Of a stretch of DNA of 64,000 bases, positions 37,451 to 47,063 are shown piece after piece. Source of the DNA: Carboxylicivirga linearis (lineage in GTDB: Bacteria; Bacteroidota; Bacteroidia; Bacteroidales; Marinilabiliaceae); the NCBI RefSeq assembly GCF_018271995.1, contig NZ_JAGUCO010000004.1, forward strand, positions 124,001 to 188,000, given 5' to 3'. Within the stretch, counting starts at the first letter, position 1, and the number at the start of each line of letters is the position of its first letter. A model generated the notes under the pieces. That model was not told where the DNA came from. It worked only from the letters and a program-made list of their open reading frames with translations, and searched no databases. A program made the position numbers and the translations under genes.

Positions 37451-37838
37451 AATAGATCAAAGTTTTGGTGCCTAAAGATAGCTATAAATAATAGTTTTAT
37501 TCATGTTACATAGGGCACATTGCCCCATTCCCAAATTTTTGAGTGCATAAAAATAGAATTTTAAAATCAATTTCCATGCTATTTTAGTCGTTTTTCTCTG
37601 AATATTCCAGATTCATTATTGTTTTAAAAAGTAAATCAGGCAACAATCAGTTTAATTCTTTTTCTATACCACTCTGCTTTTACAATAGAAACCTTCGTTT
37701 CTTCTTAAGTAACTGCAACAATAAATGCACCAAAAGCATCTATTTAGAAACTTTTTTTGGTGCCTAAGTCAACTTTATTGAAAAAACATCTATATTTGCA
37801 TCGCAAAAAACAGAAACGGCTGTTTACTTGAATTTAAT
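37451..37838. other. 388-bp intergenic region before tRNA-Ala
   Basis: AT-rich with no open frame of note. It contains upstream sequence of tonB (a TATCTTTA -7-like box near 37482-37489, minus strand) and the tRNA-Ala -7 box at 37791-37798. TTTTGGTGCCTAA occurs twice (near 37463 and 37755), probably by chance. Confidence 0.5.
37791..37798 (+). promoter_or_regulatory. -7 box of tRNA-Ala
   Basis: TATATTTG, 40 bp before the tRNA; no clear -33 element at the usual distance. Confidence 0.5.
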
Positions 37839-37912
37839 GGGGGATTAGCTCAGTTGGCTAGAGCGTTTGACTGGCAGTCAAGAGGTCATCGGTTCGATTC
37901 CGATATTCTCCA
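37839..37912 (+). tRNA. tRNA-Ala (anticodon GGC), probable hybrid at an integration site
   Basis: 74-nt cloverleaf. Acceptor GGGGGAT/ATTCTCC includes the G3-U70 alanine identity pair, discriminator A73 is present and CCA is not encoded. Anticodon stem TTTGA/TCAAG encloses CTGGCAG (anticodon GGC, 37873-37875); its first pair is a U-G wobble. The T-stem is ATCGG/CCGAT. The 3' half from 37874 is the left member of an 86-bp direct repeat whose right copy is at 45962, so this gene appears to have been reconstituted by a mobile element. Confidence 0.95.
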
Positions 37913-37959
37913 CATTGAAAATAAAGCGTTTGCAGGCTTCCACTGTGGGCGCTTTTTTT
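37874..37959 (+). repeat. Left 86-bp direct repeat (att-like)
   Basis: Covers the tRNA-Ala 3' half and its terminator. Differs from the right copy at 37882 (anticodon stem), 37889 and 37903 (the two partners of one T-stem base pair). Confidence 0.92.
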
Positions 37960-37960
37960 T
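37924..37960 (+). terminator. tRNA-Ala terminator
   Basis: AAAGCG ... CGCTTTTTTTT hairpin with a long loop directly after the tRNA. The same element is duplicated at 46011-46047. Confidence 0.75.
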
Positions 37961-38585
37961 GTTTTCACTAACCAAATGACTAACATTCCGATTAGTTAAA
38001 TCCAATCTTGTCATATACCTTAATAAGGAAATTCTTTTATTGCTTACATGAAAAAACTCATAAACGAATTTAAGCTATTTCATTCAAAGGTTAAGTTTAA
38101 TCCTATTAAGACCTTTAAAAGGTCTGATGTAAAAGTCAAAATCTTTCTAATAGTCATCCTATAAGAATAAATAAATTCAATCACTTTTAATTCCTCAAAG
38201 GTGCTTTATCGTAACGAAGTTAAAGTAGATTAATCTCTCATTCTGACATTAAAAAATACAAGAAGAATATAAATAAGCTTTAAAGAACTTATTTATATTA
38301 ACATGCATCAACGCACTATCTCTTAGAACCGTATTACATATACCTTCTATGAGCCAACCATCTTAAATTATCAATTTTGCCTTAATTTTTAAGATCTAAA
38401 TCTCAACATCTGATTCTAAAGCAATTCATTTTAATTGTTAAAACCAGCAAAGAATCTATTTTAAATTGTTCATCTTCCCTTTAAGCATATTGACATTCTA
38501 AGTACATGTTTTAAAGATAATTGAAACCTTCTAAGTTCTTCAATCGAGGCATGACCAATTACAGAAAAGATTTTAAGTAACTGAA
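37960..38585. other. Noncoding left end of the islet
   Basis: About 626 bp, very AT-rich, with no open frame beyond about 40 codons and no recognised RNA. Its first 26 bp weakly resemble the sequence after the right repeat (ACTAACCAAATGACTAAC versus ACTAGCAAAATGGCTAAC). It is probably degraded element DNA. Confidence 0.5.
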
Positions 38586-38615
38586 TAAAAAAAGCCGGTA
38601 CTGTACGCCGGCTTT
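38586..38615 (-). terminator. Terminator of the BspA-like gene
   Basis: Stem AAAGCCGG/CCGGCTTT with a 9-nt loop, followed by T residues on the minus strand, 19 bp after the stop codon. Confidence 0.85.
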
Positions 38616-38633
38616 AATAATGCAACTAATATT

Positions 38634-41147
38634 TTACTCCTTAATTATTTTTTTAACGATCGGCGCAGCCTCACTTTGTTGAATATAGACAATATAAACA
38701 CCCTTAGCTAAATAACTTAAATTAATTCTGGCCGCACCATCTTGTGGCACATCAATCATTTGTACTAACCGTCCGTTTGTGTTATAAATATTTATACCAA
38801 ACGCCTTTATATTTTCAGGAATTTGAATAGTAAGTGTATTTGTAAACGGATTAGGATAACATTTTACAGATTGAGAAGGTACTTTACTCAAAATAGTTGC
38901 TACTTCCCACTTGGGCCATAACTGAATATCTCCTGTACTACCCTGAGAAATTTCAGTTATAGGATCACCTGTAAGTTGTTCATTATCATACCAACCAAGA
39001 AAATTGTAACCTTCTTTAGTTGCATCTAATAAATTAATTGTAGCGGTCTCAATCGTATATTGTTGTGGGTTTGTATGCGATGCTTCATTTACATTATATA
39101 CAATGTTATATATGACGGCATTAAAGACTGCGGTAAATGCGTAATAAAGAGGTGTTGCAATATTATCTGATAATTTTTTACCATACTGATTTTTCCAATA
39201 TTCAAGCTCATATCCATATCGCTCTGGTGTAGGTAAAACAATTTTTTCCATCCTGTTATTATAAAATGCATATTCTCCAACCTCTACAAGACAGTCAGGC
39301 AAATGTACATCGCTTAAACGGTTATCATAAAAACAATATTCATAAATTTTTTCAACAGAGTTTGGAATGTCTACAGACAGCAACCATCTTCTCTCAAATG
39401 TTCGGTCAATATCTGAACCTAATTCTTTAATATTGATTCCATTAATCGATTCCGGAATTATAATATCTTTATAAATTTCATCAAAATTTACTGTTTTAAG
39501 TTGACCTTCATCGTTTAATTCAACGTCATCTGGTTGGAGAGTGTAGATACAACGGACCGCAATTCCTAAATGAAATTCAGAATAAAATGCTTGTTGATCA
39601 ATTGGCTGATAGTTTGAATTATACCATCCAATGCACGTTGGATAAATACTGGATGGCATCATTATATGAGTCAAAAGCTCATTGTTTTCAAATGCTTTTA
39701 ATTCTATCCTTTTTAAATAACTATTTTCATTAAAACTTACTTGGCTCAGATTGTTATTACTAAAAGCGTATGATCTAACACATGTAATACTGGCAGGTAT
39801 TTGAATCTCCTCTAATTGATTATCCATAAACATTCCTGTAGTAATTTCCTCAAAGTCTTGAGGGAAAACTATTGTATGTAATTTATTCTTCTCAAAAACA
39901 TAGTTTCCATATTTCGTAGGAGAATTAGGGAGTTCTAAATTAGTCAGTTGATTTTCACTAAAAGCTCTTATCCCAATAGATGTCAAACTCTCTGGAAGTA
40001 CTAAAGATTCTATATAATTGTTCTGAAATGCGTTATCTCCAATGACTTTTAAATCATTTGGTAAGTTAATATACGTAAGGTTGTTTTTGTAAAATGCTTT
40101 ATTTCCAATATATTGTAAATTTGCAGGTAATTCAATTGATTGAATAACATTATCTGCAAAACTATTTTCATGAATATGTGTTAGTGTTTTTGGTAAGTTG
40201 ACCGAAAGAACTCCTTTGGAACGAAAAAGATTAGAGTTACTTGAATTTTCCTGTCCTATAGCTTTCACAGTAATTCCATTAATTGTTTCAGGAATGGTAA
40301 TATCAGCATGATAAGATAAAGGGGTGTAAGTAATAATCTCACCAGATTCGTTTATTTCAAGTTCTTCTTCATTCAATGTGGCAAGGTAACTTATTTCATA
40401 TGTTGCATTGAAATCAATTATGGCCATATCTGGTCTAAATATGGTACTATATCGGCTTGTACCTACCCACCCTACAAAGTTAGGTGTGTTATTCTCCGGC
40501 AGCATCAATTTGGTCATTAAAGTTTGATCAAAAGGGTAATAACTCCCTATCTTTCCAATACTTTTTATTCCAGCAGGTAAGATAGTTTGTAATATTTTTT
40601 TATACCTAAATCCTCCATTTATAGCTTTGACCTCAATATTGTTTAGGCGCTCAGGAATAATAATGTAGTTATACTTTGCATCAAATGTTACATCTGTAAT
40701 TACACCATCTTGATCAATAGTTACATCTTGATCTTTTAAAGTGTAAGGAACAGCTAATCCATAAGTTGTTTCAAAGAATGTCATCAGTTCGCCTTGCTCG
40801 AAACTTTCAGAATGTCCATTAATCCATTGCCCGAATTCTCCTATTCCTGCCTTTAATAAGCTTGGTACAGTAATTCCTTCAAGATGATCGTTTTGAGAAA
40901 AAGCATTAAGCTCAATGATTTCAAGATTTGAATTCCCTTCAATGACTACTTCCTTCAAAAGATTATGATCAAATGCATATTTACCAATTCGTCTCACAGA
41001 AGAGGGAATGGTTACTTGGCCAAGTTTGCAATTTTGAAATGCATAGCTTCCAATTATCTCAAATGTGGAGGGTAGTTGAATACGGTTAATAGATTTATTG
41101 CTAAAAATCTTACCATCGATTATACCCCTAACAGTAATACCATCCAC
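38634..41147 (-). CDS. BspA-like LRR surface protein, C-terminal part (split gene)
   Basis: 837 residues in the same frame as the upstream part, separated from it only by a TAA at 41148-41150. It begins in mid-domain (VDGITVRGI completes the IIIPE/NGITVKGI motif of the repeats), so the GTG at 41147 is not a natural start. It continues the TpLRR/LRR_5 repeats with three further supermodule headers (near 137, 258 and 545). A Listeria-Bacteroides Flg_new-type domain follows (about 690-755, GYNFLGWYDNEQLTGDPI). The T9SS type A sorting domain (about 765-837) starts KCYPNPFTNTLTI and ends VKKIIKE. Without the N-terminal part it lacks a signal peptide and could not be exported. Confidence 0.85.
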   Translation of the reverse strand: MDGITVRGIIDGKIFSNKSINRIQLPSTFEIIGSYAFQNCKLGQVTIPSSVRRIGKYAFDHNLLKEVVIEGNSNLEIIELNAFSQNDHLEGITVPSLLKAGIGEFGQWINGHSESFEQGELMTFFETTYGLAVPYTLKDQDVTIDQDGVITDVTFDAKYNYIIIPERLNNIEVKAINGGFRYKKILQTILPAGIKSIGKIGSYYPFDQTLMTKLMLPENNTPNFVGWVGTSRYSTIFRPDMAIIDFNATYEISYLATLNEEELEINESGEIITYTPLSYHADITIPETINGITVKAIGQENSSNSNLFRSKGVLSVNLPKTLTHIHENSFADNVIQSIELPANLQYIGNKAFYKNNLTYINLPNDLKVIGDNAFQNNYIESLVLPESLTSIGIRAFSENQLTNLELPNSPTKYGNYVFEKNKLHTIVFPQDFEEITTGMFMDNQLEEIQIPASITCVRSYAFSNNNLSQVSFNENSYLKRIELKAFENNELLTHIMMPSSIYPTCIGWYNSNYQPIDQQAFYSEFHLGIAVRCIYTLQPDDVELNDEGQLKTVNFDEIYKDIIIPESINGINIKELGSDIDRTFERRWLLSVDIPNSVEKIYEYCFYDNRLSDVHLPDCLVEVGEYAFYNNRMEKIVLPTPERYGYELEYWKNQYGKKLSDNIATPLYYAFTAVFNAVIYNIVYNVNEASHTNPQQYTIETATINLLDATKEGYNFLGWYDNEQLTGDPITEISQGSTGDIQLWPKWEVATILSKVPSQSVKCYPNPFTNTLTIQIPENIKAFGINIYNTNGRLVQMIDVPQDGAARINLSYLAKGVYIVYIQQSEAAPIVKKIIKE

Positions 41148-44100
41148 TTACTCTGGTATAATAATAGAACGAATTAGTTTAAAATCAAGACTACACCCAG
41201 TAATCAAACCTTCGGCATTTAAAGTAAAATCACTACTTTGCAAAGTATATGGCTTAGCCATAGAATAAGATGCTTCAAAATCATTGATTATTTCACCAAT
41301 TGCATATTCTTGATTATTTGAACCTAACCATCCTTCGAAATCCGAGACTGTCGTCTCTGGTAACTTTATGCCTACTAGCTGTTCGTTGCCAGAAAAGGCC
41401 ATCTCATCTATTAATATCAGATTCGAAGGTTCTCTAACTATTATGTTGGTTAAATCGTTATTAGCAAAAGCATATGTTCCAATTTGCTTGACAGTTGCCG
41501 GAATTGTTAACTCCTTTAATACATTGTCTTTGAAGGCTTCATCACCAATTTCTTCAAGTTTGGCTGGTAATTGAAGACTTTCAAGATGTTCTCCCTTTAA
41601 ATAAGCTTTATTATTAAGTATCTTTACTGTTTTACCACCTATAGTTTCAGGTATAATTAAGTTAAGAGAGGGGCTTGGAGAGCCATATTTGCGGCTTAAC
41701 ACACCATTTTCGTCAACTGTGACATCTTCTTCTGTTAATGTATGTATATAACGCAGATAATAGGGACCACTTGATTCAACAACATCACCTGCTTCTAAAT
41801 ATTTATATTGTCTATCTCGCCAACCAAGATATGTACTATATGCAGAAGTTGGCAGTATTATGCTTATTCCTTGAAATGCATTAGCACCAATTTTCTTGAG
41901 TTTACAATTCTCTTCAAACGTTACCTTTTGTATTGAATTACTAGAAAAAGCACGATCTTGTATTGTTTCCACAGAGGCTGGAATGTTTATTTCCTTAATT
42001 TTATTGTCGATAAAAGCATCATTGCCAATATACTCAATCCCCTCAGAAAGGTGAACCATACGTAATCCCCTTAGTCTGAAAACTTGTGAATAAATTCCTT
42101 TAATAGTGACATCATTTACCACAGAAGGAATAATAATATGCTGATATGTACTATAATCGAAAATCGCATTTGTTATGTAGCCATCTTCATTTAATTTTAA
42201 TTCTTCAAAACTTAATTCATGCATAATTACCCAACTAAGTTCTTCTGTAAATTTGTCAACTTGTTCACCAGGGAAAAACGTTTCTGAAGCACAAGTCCAT
42301 CCATAAAAATCAGGATTATCAACAATTGGAAGTTCCATACTAATCAATGGATTGTCTGAAAAAGCATTCTTCTCCACCAATTTTAGTGCACTTCCAATTT
42401 CATAGTTTACTGTCTCAAGCTTATTATTTGTAAAAGCACCTTCGCGTATAGTTTCAATTCCTGCAGGTATGTCAACAGCACTTAAATTGTTATAATTGAA
42501 AATGTTGAAAGGTAGTTCATTTAGTCCTTTAGAGAGTTGCACAATTAAAAGCTCATTAGAAGAAAACGCACTGGATCCTATGCTGGTAATTCCATCTGGT
42601 AGAATCAATTTAGTCAATTGATTATCTCTAAAAGCACGGATTCCTATTGTAGTGAGTGTAGATGGTAATAATAATGTTTCTAAGCTGTTGCTTTCAAAAG
42701 CTTGTGATCCTATATTTTGCAAACCTTCGGGAAACGAAACATTGGTTAACAGGTTATATGAAAATGCTGATTCTTCAATATTAATTATAGAAGCAGGTAT
42801 GGTAAGATTTTTTATTTTATTACTTGCAAAAACACCTTTGTTTAAATTTGTGAGCGAAATGTTATCATCAAAACTTATTTGAGTTATCATATTGTTTGCA
42901 AAAGCTTCTTCACCTAGACTTTTCAAGGTAGTTGGGATATGAATTTCAACAATATCATTTTTAAAAAACGCTTTTTTCTCTATTGATTCCAATGCAGGTG
43001 AAATAATTAACTCAGTGATATTTGATGACTCAAAAGCACTTATACCTACCTTTTTAACTCCTTCCGGTAAATCTAGCATATTCAATCGGTTATTAGTAAA
43101 AGCATAATCACCGATATACTCCATTGTGGACGGAAAGAAAATCCGCTTAATGCCTTTCTGATAAAATACCCCTGACTCGTAATCTAACGCATCTGCAATA
43201 CCTGTTACAGTTTGTCCATCAAGTAACTCGGGAATATAGAGATATCCGGTAGGTGAAGAAGCTGTGCAGCTTAGTATTTTACCTTCCCCATCCATTATTA
43301 CATCTGCATCCGTTACTTCCGTGGCAAAGCGAGCTGTATATGGCGATTCAAAATCAGTTATATAATCTCCTGGCATTAAATTTTCTGAGCCGCTCCAGTC
43401 GACTAGTAATTTCCTGCCACTGGAGGGAAGCTGAATCTGCGTCAGGTAAGTATTGTAGAAAGCACCACTGTTAATTGACAACAACATGCTGTTTGCCTCA
43501 AACTTAACCTCCTTTAAAGGATTGGAATAAAAAGCTTTTTCACCAATGCTTTCCACACTTGAAGGAATCTCCAGTGTTTGTAGATTGTTATTGTAAAAAG
43601 CAAATTTTCCAATATCTTTCAGGTTACTAGGTAGAATTAGAGTTTTAATTGGATTTTGCCAAAAAGCATTCTCTCCAATATATTCAATGGAAGATGGTAA
43701 TTCAAGATTTTCAATTCCTTTAGATGCAAAAACACCAAGAATGTCATCTGCAATTCCTTTTACAATAGTACCATTAACTTCTTCAGGAATAATAACAATT
43801 GTTAGATCCTTACGATGGTATGCTGTTATGATTCCACTTGAACTAATTGTTAGGTCTTCAGGATTCAGAATTCCTGGTGATTGTAAGGTATAAGATCTTG
43901 TGAAATCATTGAAAGCCTCTCCAGCGGCATAAAGGTAACCATTGCTACTTTTCCAGTCGTAGGAACCGTATGATGATGTAGGCATTACTATCTGTGTCAG
44001 ATTATTAAAACCAAATGCATATTTACCAATATATCGAAGATTACTGTTACTCTTAAGATCAACCATTGTTAATTCGTTACTTCTGAAAGCATCTTCACTG

Positions 44101-44519
44101 ATGGTTTCAACATTTTGTGGAATGCTGAGGTTTTGAATTTTGTTTTCGGCAAAAGCACTTGTCCCGATACTTGTCACATTAGAAGGAATGCTCAAGCTGG
44201 CAAGTGCATTGTTGTAAAACGCTTTAGTTCCAATCTTTTTTAGTTCAGATGGCAAGGTAATCTCTACTAGCCCCTTACTCTCAAATACTCCTGTTGTACT
44301 ACTGTTTGCAATACCAGTTACTTGAATACCATCAATTTCATTAGGTATAATAATACTTGAAATACCTGTGCGTTTATATCTAATTATGGTCCCCCCATCC
44401 ATTTCTACATCGCTACTCGTTAATTGATACTGTGCAAAAAGACCCGGAACGGCCAGATTAAATAAGAGAAGGATTGCAAAGATCCTGCATTCCAACTTTC
44501 TCAATAGTGTATTGATCAT
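41148..44519 (-). CDS. BspA-like LRR surface protein, N-terminal part (split gene)
   Basis: 1123 residues with a signal peptide (hydrophobic 13-27, cleavage after GLFAQ) and many 23-residue TpLRR repeats of form IxIPxxVxxIGxxAFxxNxLxx. These are grouped into larger modules that each start with a header (xxxxDVxxDxxGxI ... IIIPExxNGxxVKGI); headers begin near residues 33, 218, 402, 768, 928 and 1092. Such proteins are adhesins or surface-layer components. The frame stops at IIIPE with TAA and continues with the rest of the same motif, so the intact gene (38634-44519) would encode about 1,961 residues. The break removes the secretion/anchoring C-terminus. It is the main cargo of the tRNA-Ala islet. 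Confidence 0.87.
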   Translation of the reverse strand: MINTLLRKLECRIFAILLLFNLAVPGLFAQYQLTSSDVEMDGGTIIRYKRTGISSIIIPNEIDGIQVTGIANSSTTGVFESKGLVEITLPSELKKIGTKAFYNNALASLSIPSNVTSIGTSAFAENKIQNLSIPQNVETISEDAFRSNELTMVDLKSNSNLRYIGKYAFGFNNLTQIVMPTSSYGSYDWKSSNGYLYAAGEAFNDFTRSYTLQSPGILNPEDLTISSSGIITAYHRKDLTIVIIPEEVNGTIVKGIADDILGVFASKGIENLELPSSIEYIGENAFWQNPIKTLILPSNLKDIGKFAFYNNNLQTLEIPSSVESIGEKAFYSNPLKEVKFEANSMLLSINSGAFYNTYLTQIQLPSSGRKLLVDWSGSENLMPGDYITDFESPYTARFATEVTDADVIMDGEGKILSCTASSPTGYLYIPELLDGQTVTGIADALDYESGVFYQKGIKRIFFPSTMEYIGDYAFTNNRLNMLDLPEGVKKVGISAFESSNITELIISPALESIEKKAFFKNDIVEIHIPTTLKSLGEEAFANNMITQISFDDNISLTNLNKGVFASNKIKNLTIPASIINIEESAFSYNLLTNVSFPEGLQNIGSQAFESNSLETLLLPSTLTTIGIRAFRDNQLTKLILPDGITSIGSSAFSSNELLIVQLSKGLNELPFNIFNYNNLSAVDIPAGIETIREGAFTNNKLETVNYEIGSALKLVEKNAFSDNPLISMELPIVDNPDFYGWTCASETFFPGEQVDKFTEELSWVIMHELSFEELKLNEDGYITNAIFDYSTYQHIIIPSVVNDVTIKGIYSQVFRLRGLRMVHLSEGIEYIGNDAFIDNKIKEINIPASVETIQDRAFSSNSIQKVTFEENCKLKKIGANAFQGISIILPTSAYSTYLGWRDRQYKYLEAGDVVESSGPYYLRYIHTLTEEDVTVDENGVLSRKYGSPSPSLNLIIPETIGGKTVKILNNKAYLKGEHLESLQLPAKLEEIGDEAFKDNVLKELTIPATVKQIGTYAFANNDLTNIIVREPSNLILIDEMAFSGNEQLVGIKLPETTVSDFEGWLGSNNQEYAIGEIINDFEASYSMAKPYTLQSSDFTLNAEGLITGCSLDFKLIRSIIIPE

Positions 44520-44876
44520 GAGGTTTTGTTAAAAAGTTAAGACAATTTCGGATTTGTATTTAAAATCCAGTAATTTTATACTAAAATAATATATTTTTTT
44601 AATTGTTCACTATTGGGAATATAGACATTAGAGTTTTTCTTTAGTATAATAGCTTTCTTCCCAACCATCAAAACTACATTTCACAAGGTAATTTTCATGA
44701 AACATTTTAATAAAAAAGATGAGCAATAAATTTATTCATACTATAGGAACCACCCAATGAAAACAATAAGAAGGGCCTTTTCTGACCGTTTTCACATATT
44801 AATTATGGTTAATCAACATTCCATTATATACCTAAAGTCAATACTTCTCTAGATTAGAGAAATAATCCCCATATGT

Positions 44877-45838
44877 TCATAAAATCACATTACCTTCATC
44901 TTCGATTGGCACCATTACACCTATTATTGACCTACGATTTATTAGTGGTAGATATTCAGCTATATCAAAACCTTGATTTAAGTTAAATACTAGATTATTA
45001 TTCTTCATGTAAGGTAGAAACATTAAATACCGTTTCATGTAATAAGGAGTTAAGCGTTTGTGGTTTTCTCTTTAATCTGTCAACAACTCCAAGTCCGGAA
45101 ATAAATAGCAAATATGTCCTTTTTAGACTCTACTCTTCTCAACGCTAATACCCGTTTAGGTTTTCTGAAATCAACCTAATAAACCCAAATAAATAAACAC
45201 TTGTTATTATGGCAGTTTTTTCACTTTTAACAATTGCGTTATCCCTTGGAGCTTTTTCCAATATCAAGTGCTCTCCAAAATAACATTATTTAAGGTTATA
45301 ATCTTTAAGTCCCATCATTATGTCAGCCTATGTAAAAAATAGGAATGGCTTCTTTATTCTTTTTGCTATCCTCTTCATTTAAAAGTAAATTTGTTACTCC
45401 GAATCATTCCCCTTTAATCCATTACCCAAAACACTGGTGATCCTTTCCAATACTTAAAACTACCTATTTGGTAATTTTGAAAGACATTTTTTACATCTTC
45501 AGTCAATAACGTTTTAACCATTTAGATACATAAATTGCTTTATATCACAATAGACCATGCACATAACCTTCCATCAACATAGGAAAGAGTTTTTCAATTA
45601 CCTCAGTAGGATTAAATAACTTTCCTTTATATTACTCAATTTGCTCTTTATTTAAAATATCACCATAAGGACTTAGGTGATCTGCACACTTAACCTCCAC
45701 ATCGCATCTCCAATATTCTGATGATAATAGCTTTGCTATTTCAAGATCTTTGTATCGAACAAAACTCTTTGACCTTCCAAGACTAAAATGTTTCCTTTCT
45801 GCTATTCTTTAATAATCTTCATATTACTGCTTAATCAT
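44877..45838 (-). pseudogene. Decayed DUF6371-like mobile-element gene
   Basis: Degraded coding sequence on the minus strand, with several stops and frame changes. Readable pieces in order: KSFVRYKDLEIAKLLSSEYW followed by RCDVEVKCADHLSPYGD (a zinc-finger-like start as in YGRCDR..CGYHLNPY proteins), VFQNYQIGSFKYWKGSPVFW, GLKDYNLK(stop)CYFGEHLI, KSEKTAIITSVYLFGFIRLI, a segment around GLGVVDRLK and ETVFNVSTL, and GFDIAEYLPLI. This order resembles DUF6371 (toprim-like) proteins carried by Bacteroidetes conjugative elements and prophages. The family name is from memory; the protein-like decay is clear from the sequence. About 360 bp between it and the BspA gene hold nothing recognisable. Confidence 0.65.
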
Positions 45839-45961
45839 ATTCTTAAATCAGAAGAGAGGCAGCAGTATGGTAACAACATCCTTATTATGCATATAATTTA
45901 TTGTGTATTGACACATTTAAAAAGCAATAAACTATCAAAAACAAATGTAATATTTTAACTT

Positions 45962-46047
45962 GCAGTCAAAAGGTCAGCGGTTCGATTCCGCTATTCTCCA
46001 CATTGAAAATAAAGCGTTTGCAGGCTTCCACTGTGGGCGCTTTTTTT
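45962..46047 (+). repeat. Right 86-bp direct repeat: displaced tRNA-Ala 3' half plus terminator
   Basis: Starts GCAGTCAAAAGG within the anticodon loop and includes the T-arm (AGCGG/CCGCT), acceptor 3' strand ATTCTCCA and terminator. It has no 5' half, so it is not a functional tRNA. Its TCAAA would pair perfectly with TTTGA of the intact tRNA 5' half, suggesting it is the original host 3' end. Confidence 0.9.
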
Positions 46048-46073
46048 GTCTTACTAGCAAAATGGCTAACTTT

Positions 46074-47063
46074 TCATGAAATAAGTTGCGTCTTAAATTT
46101 CTTCAGTCTCTCAAATCCGTCATCAATCGATATTTTTGGTTTATATCCTAAAACTTTTACGGCTTTTGATATATCAAACCAATGTGCCTGACAAAGCTCT
46201 TTTATAACCATTCGCGTTGTTTGAATATTTTGATTAGGTAGAAAATACTTATAAAACATTTCTTGCAGACCAACCACACCTAATGCTAATGATCGGGGAA
46301 CAGATTTTGTAATAGAAGCATATCCGTACACATCAAGAATTCTATTTATAAAATCCCATATTTTTATAGGTTCTCCATTGGTTATAAAATAACAGTTTCC
46401 GGCGACCATAGGATTATTCATCAATCCCAACAATGACAGCTTAAGTGCATCAATAAAATTATCTATATAGGTTGTATCCACCAATTTATTATAATAGCTA
46501 ATCCTAACGAGCTTTCCTGTTTGGGCATTTTTCAATATGCCGGGAATAATATGCCTGTCAGTTGGTCCCCAGATCAGATGCGGTCTAAGACTAATTGTTT
46601 TTATATTATTCCCATTCGACTGAATAATGTACTTTTCAGCCAACGCCTTTGTTATAGTATAATTAGAAAGTTGATGTGCCGGATAAAGAATTGATTCATT
46701 CCCATTTTCAATATCTTCACCACCAAAAACAACACTTGCAGAACTAGCATAGATAAAGTAGCTAACATTATTTCCATTACATGCATCAATTAACAATTTT
46801 GTTGCATCAACATTAGTACTGTAAAAATCGGAATATTTGCCCCACACTCCTACTTTGGAAGCCAAATGAAATACAGCCTCACAACCTTTACAACAATGAT
46901 TCAAAAACGCCAAATCTCTGATATCACCTATCATAAGCTCAGCTATTGCAGAAAGATCATCGGGCTGCCGTGAAGTACACCTAACATCGTAGCCTTCTGA
47001 CACCAGCATCTTAACCAGCTCCCGACCAACAAATCCCGTTCCTCCTGTTACTAGCACTTTCAT
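46074..47063 (-). CDS. oleD: OleD-like NAD(P)-dependent reductase
   Basis: 329-residue short-chain (extended SDR) reductase of the 3-beta-HSD/sterol type. It has GGTGFVGRELV at residues 7-17 and the catalytic Tyr/Lys in YTITKALAEK (about 144-153). In ole clusters OleD reduces the 2-alkyl-3-ketoacid from OleA to the 2-alkyl-3-hydroxyacid. It overlaps oleC by 4 bp and is the last gene of the operon. The stop lies only 27 bp from the islet right repeat, but the C-terminus looks complete. Confidence 0.82.
   Translation of the reverse strand: MKVLVTGGTGFVGRELVKMLVSEGYDVRCTSRQPDDLSAIAELMIGDIRDLAFLNHCCKGCEAVFHLASKVGVWGKYSDFYSTNVDATKLLIDACNGNNVSYFIYASSASVVFGGEDIENGNESILYPAHQLSNYTITKALAEKYIIQSNGNNIKTISLRPHLIWGPTDRHIIPGILKNAQTGKLVRISYYNKLVDTTYIDNFIDALKLSLLGLMNNPMVAGNCYFITNGEPIKIWDFINRILDVYGYASITKSVPRSLALGVVGLQEMFYKYFLPNQNIQTTRMVIKELCQAHWFDISKAVKVLGYKPKISIDDGFERLKKFKTQLIS

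Larger units (their letters stand above)
37874..46047. mobile_element. tRNA-Ala-integrated genomic islet (decayed)
   Basis: 8.1-kb segment bounded by 86-bp direct repeats (37874-37959 and 45962-46047, three mismatches) that start in the anticodon loop of tRNA-Ala and run through its terminator. This is the pattern left by tyrosine-recombinase integration into a tRNA gene. Contents are the split BspA-like gene, a decayed DUF6371-like gene, and about 2.5 kb of noncoding or degraded DNA. I find no intact integrase, so the islet is probably immobile now. Confidence 0.75.

Noticed and set aside
37463-37767. Repeated 13-mer TTTTGGTGCCTAA between tonB and tRNA-Ala
   Set aside because: Two copies only, no dyad or positional logic; probably chance in AT-rich DNA.
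38527-38584. Short minus-strand peptide with VIGHASIEELRRF near the islet left end, like box II of a tyrosine recombinase
   Set aside because: Only about 20 residues fit and the rest of the reading does not match an integrase; too short to call.
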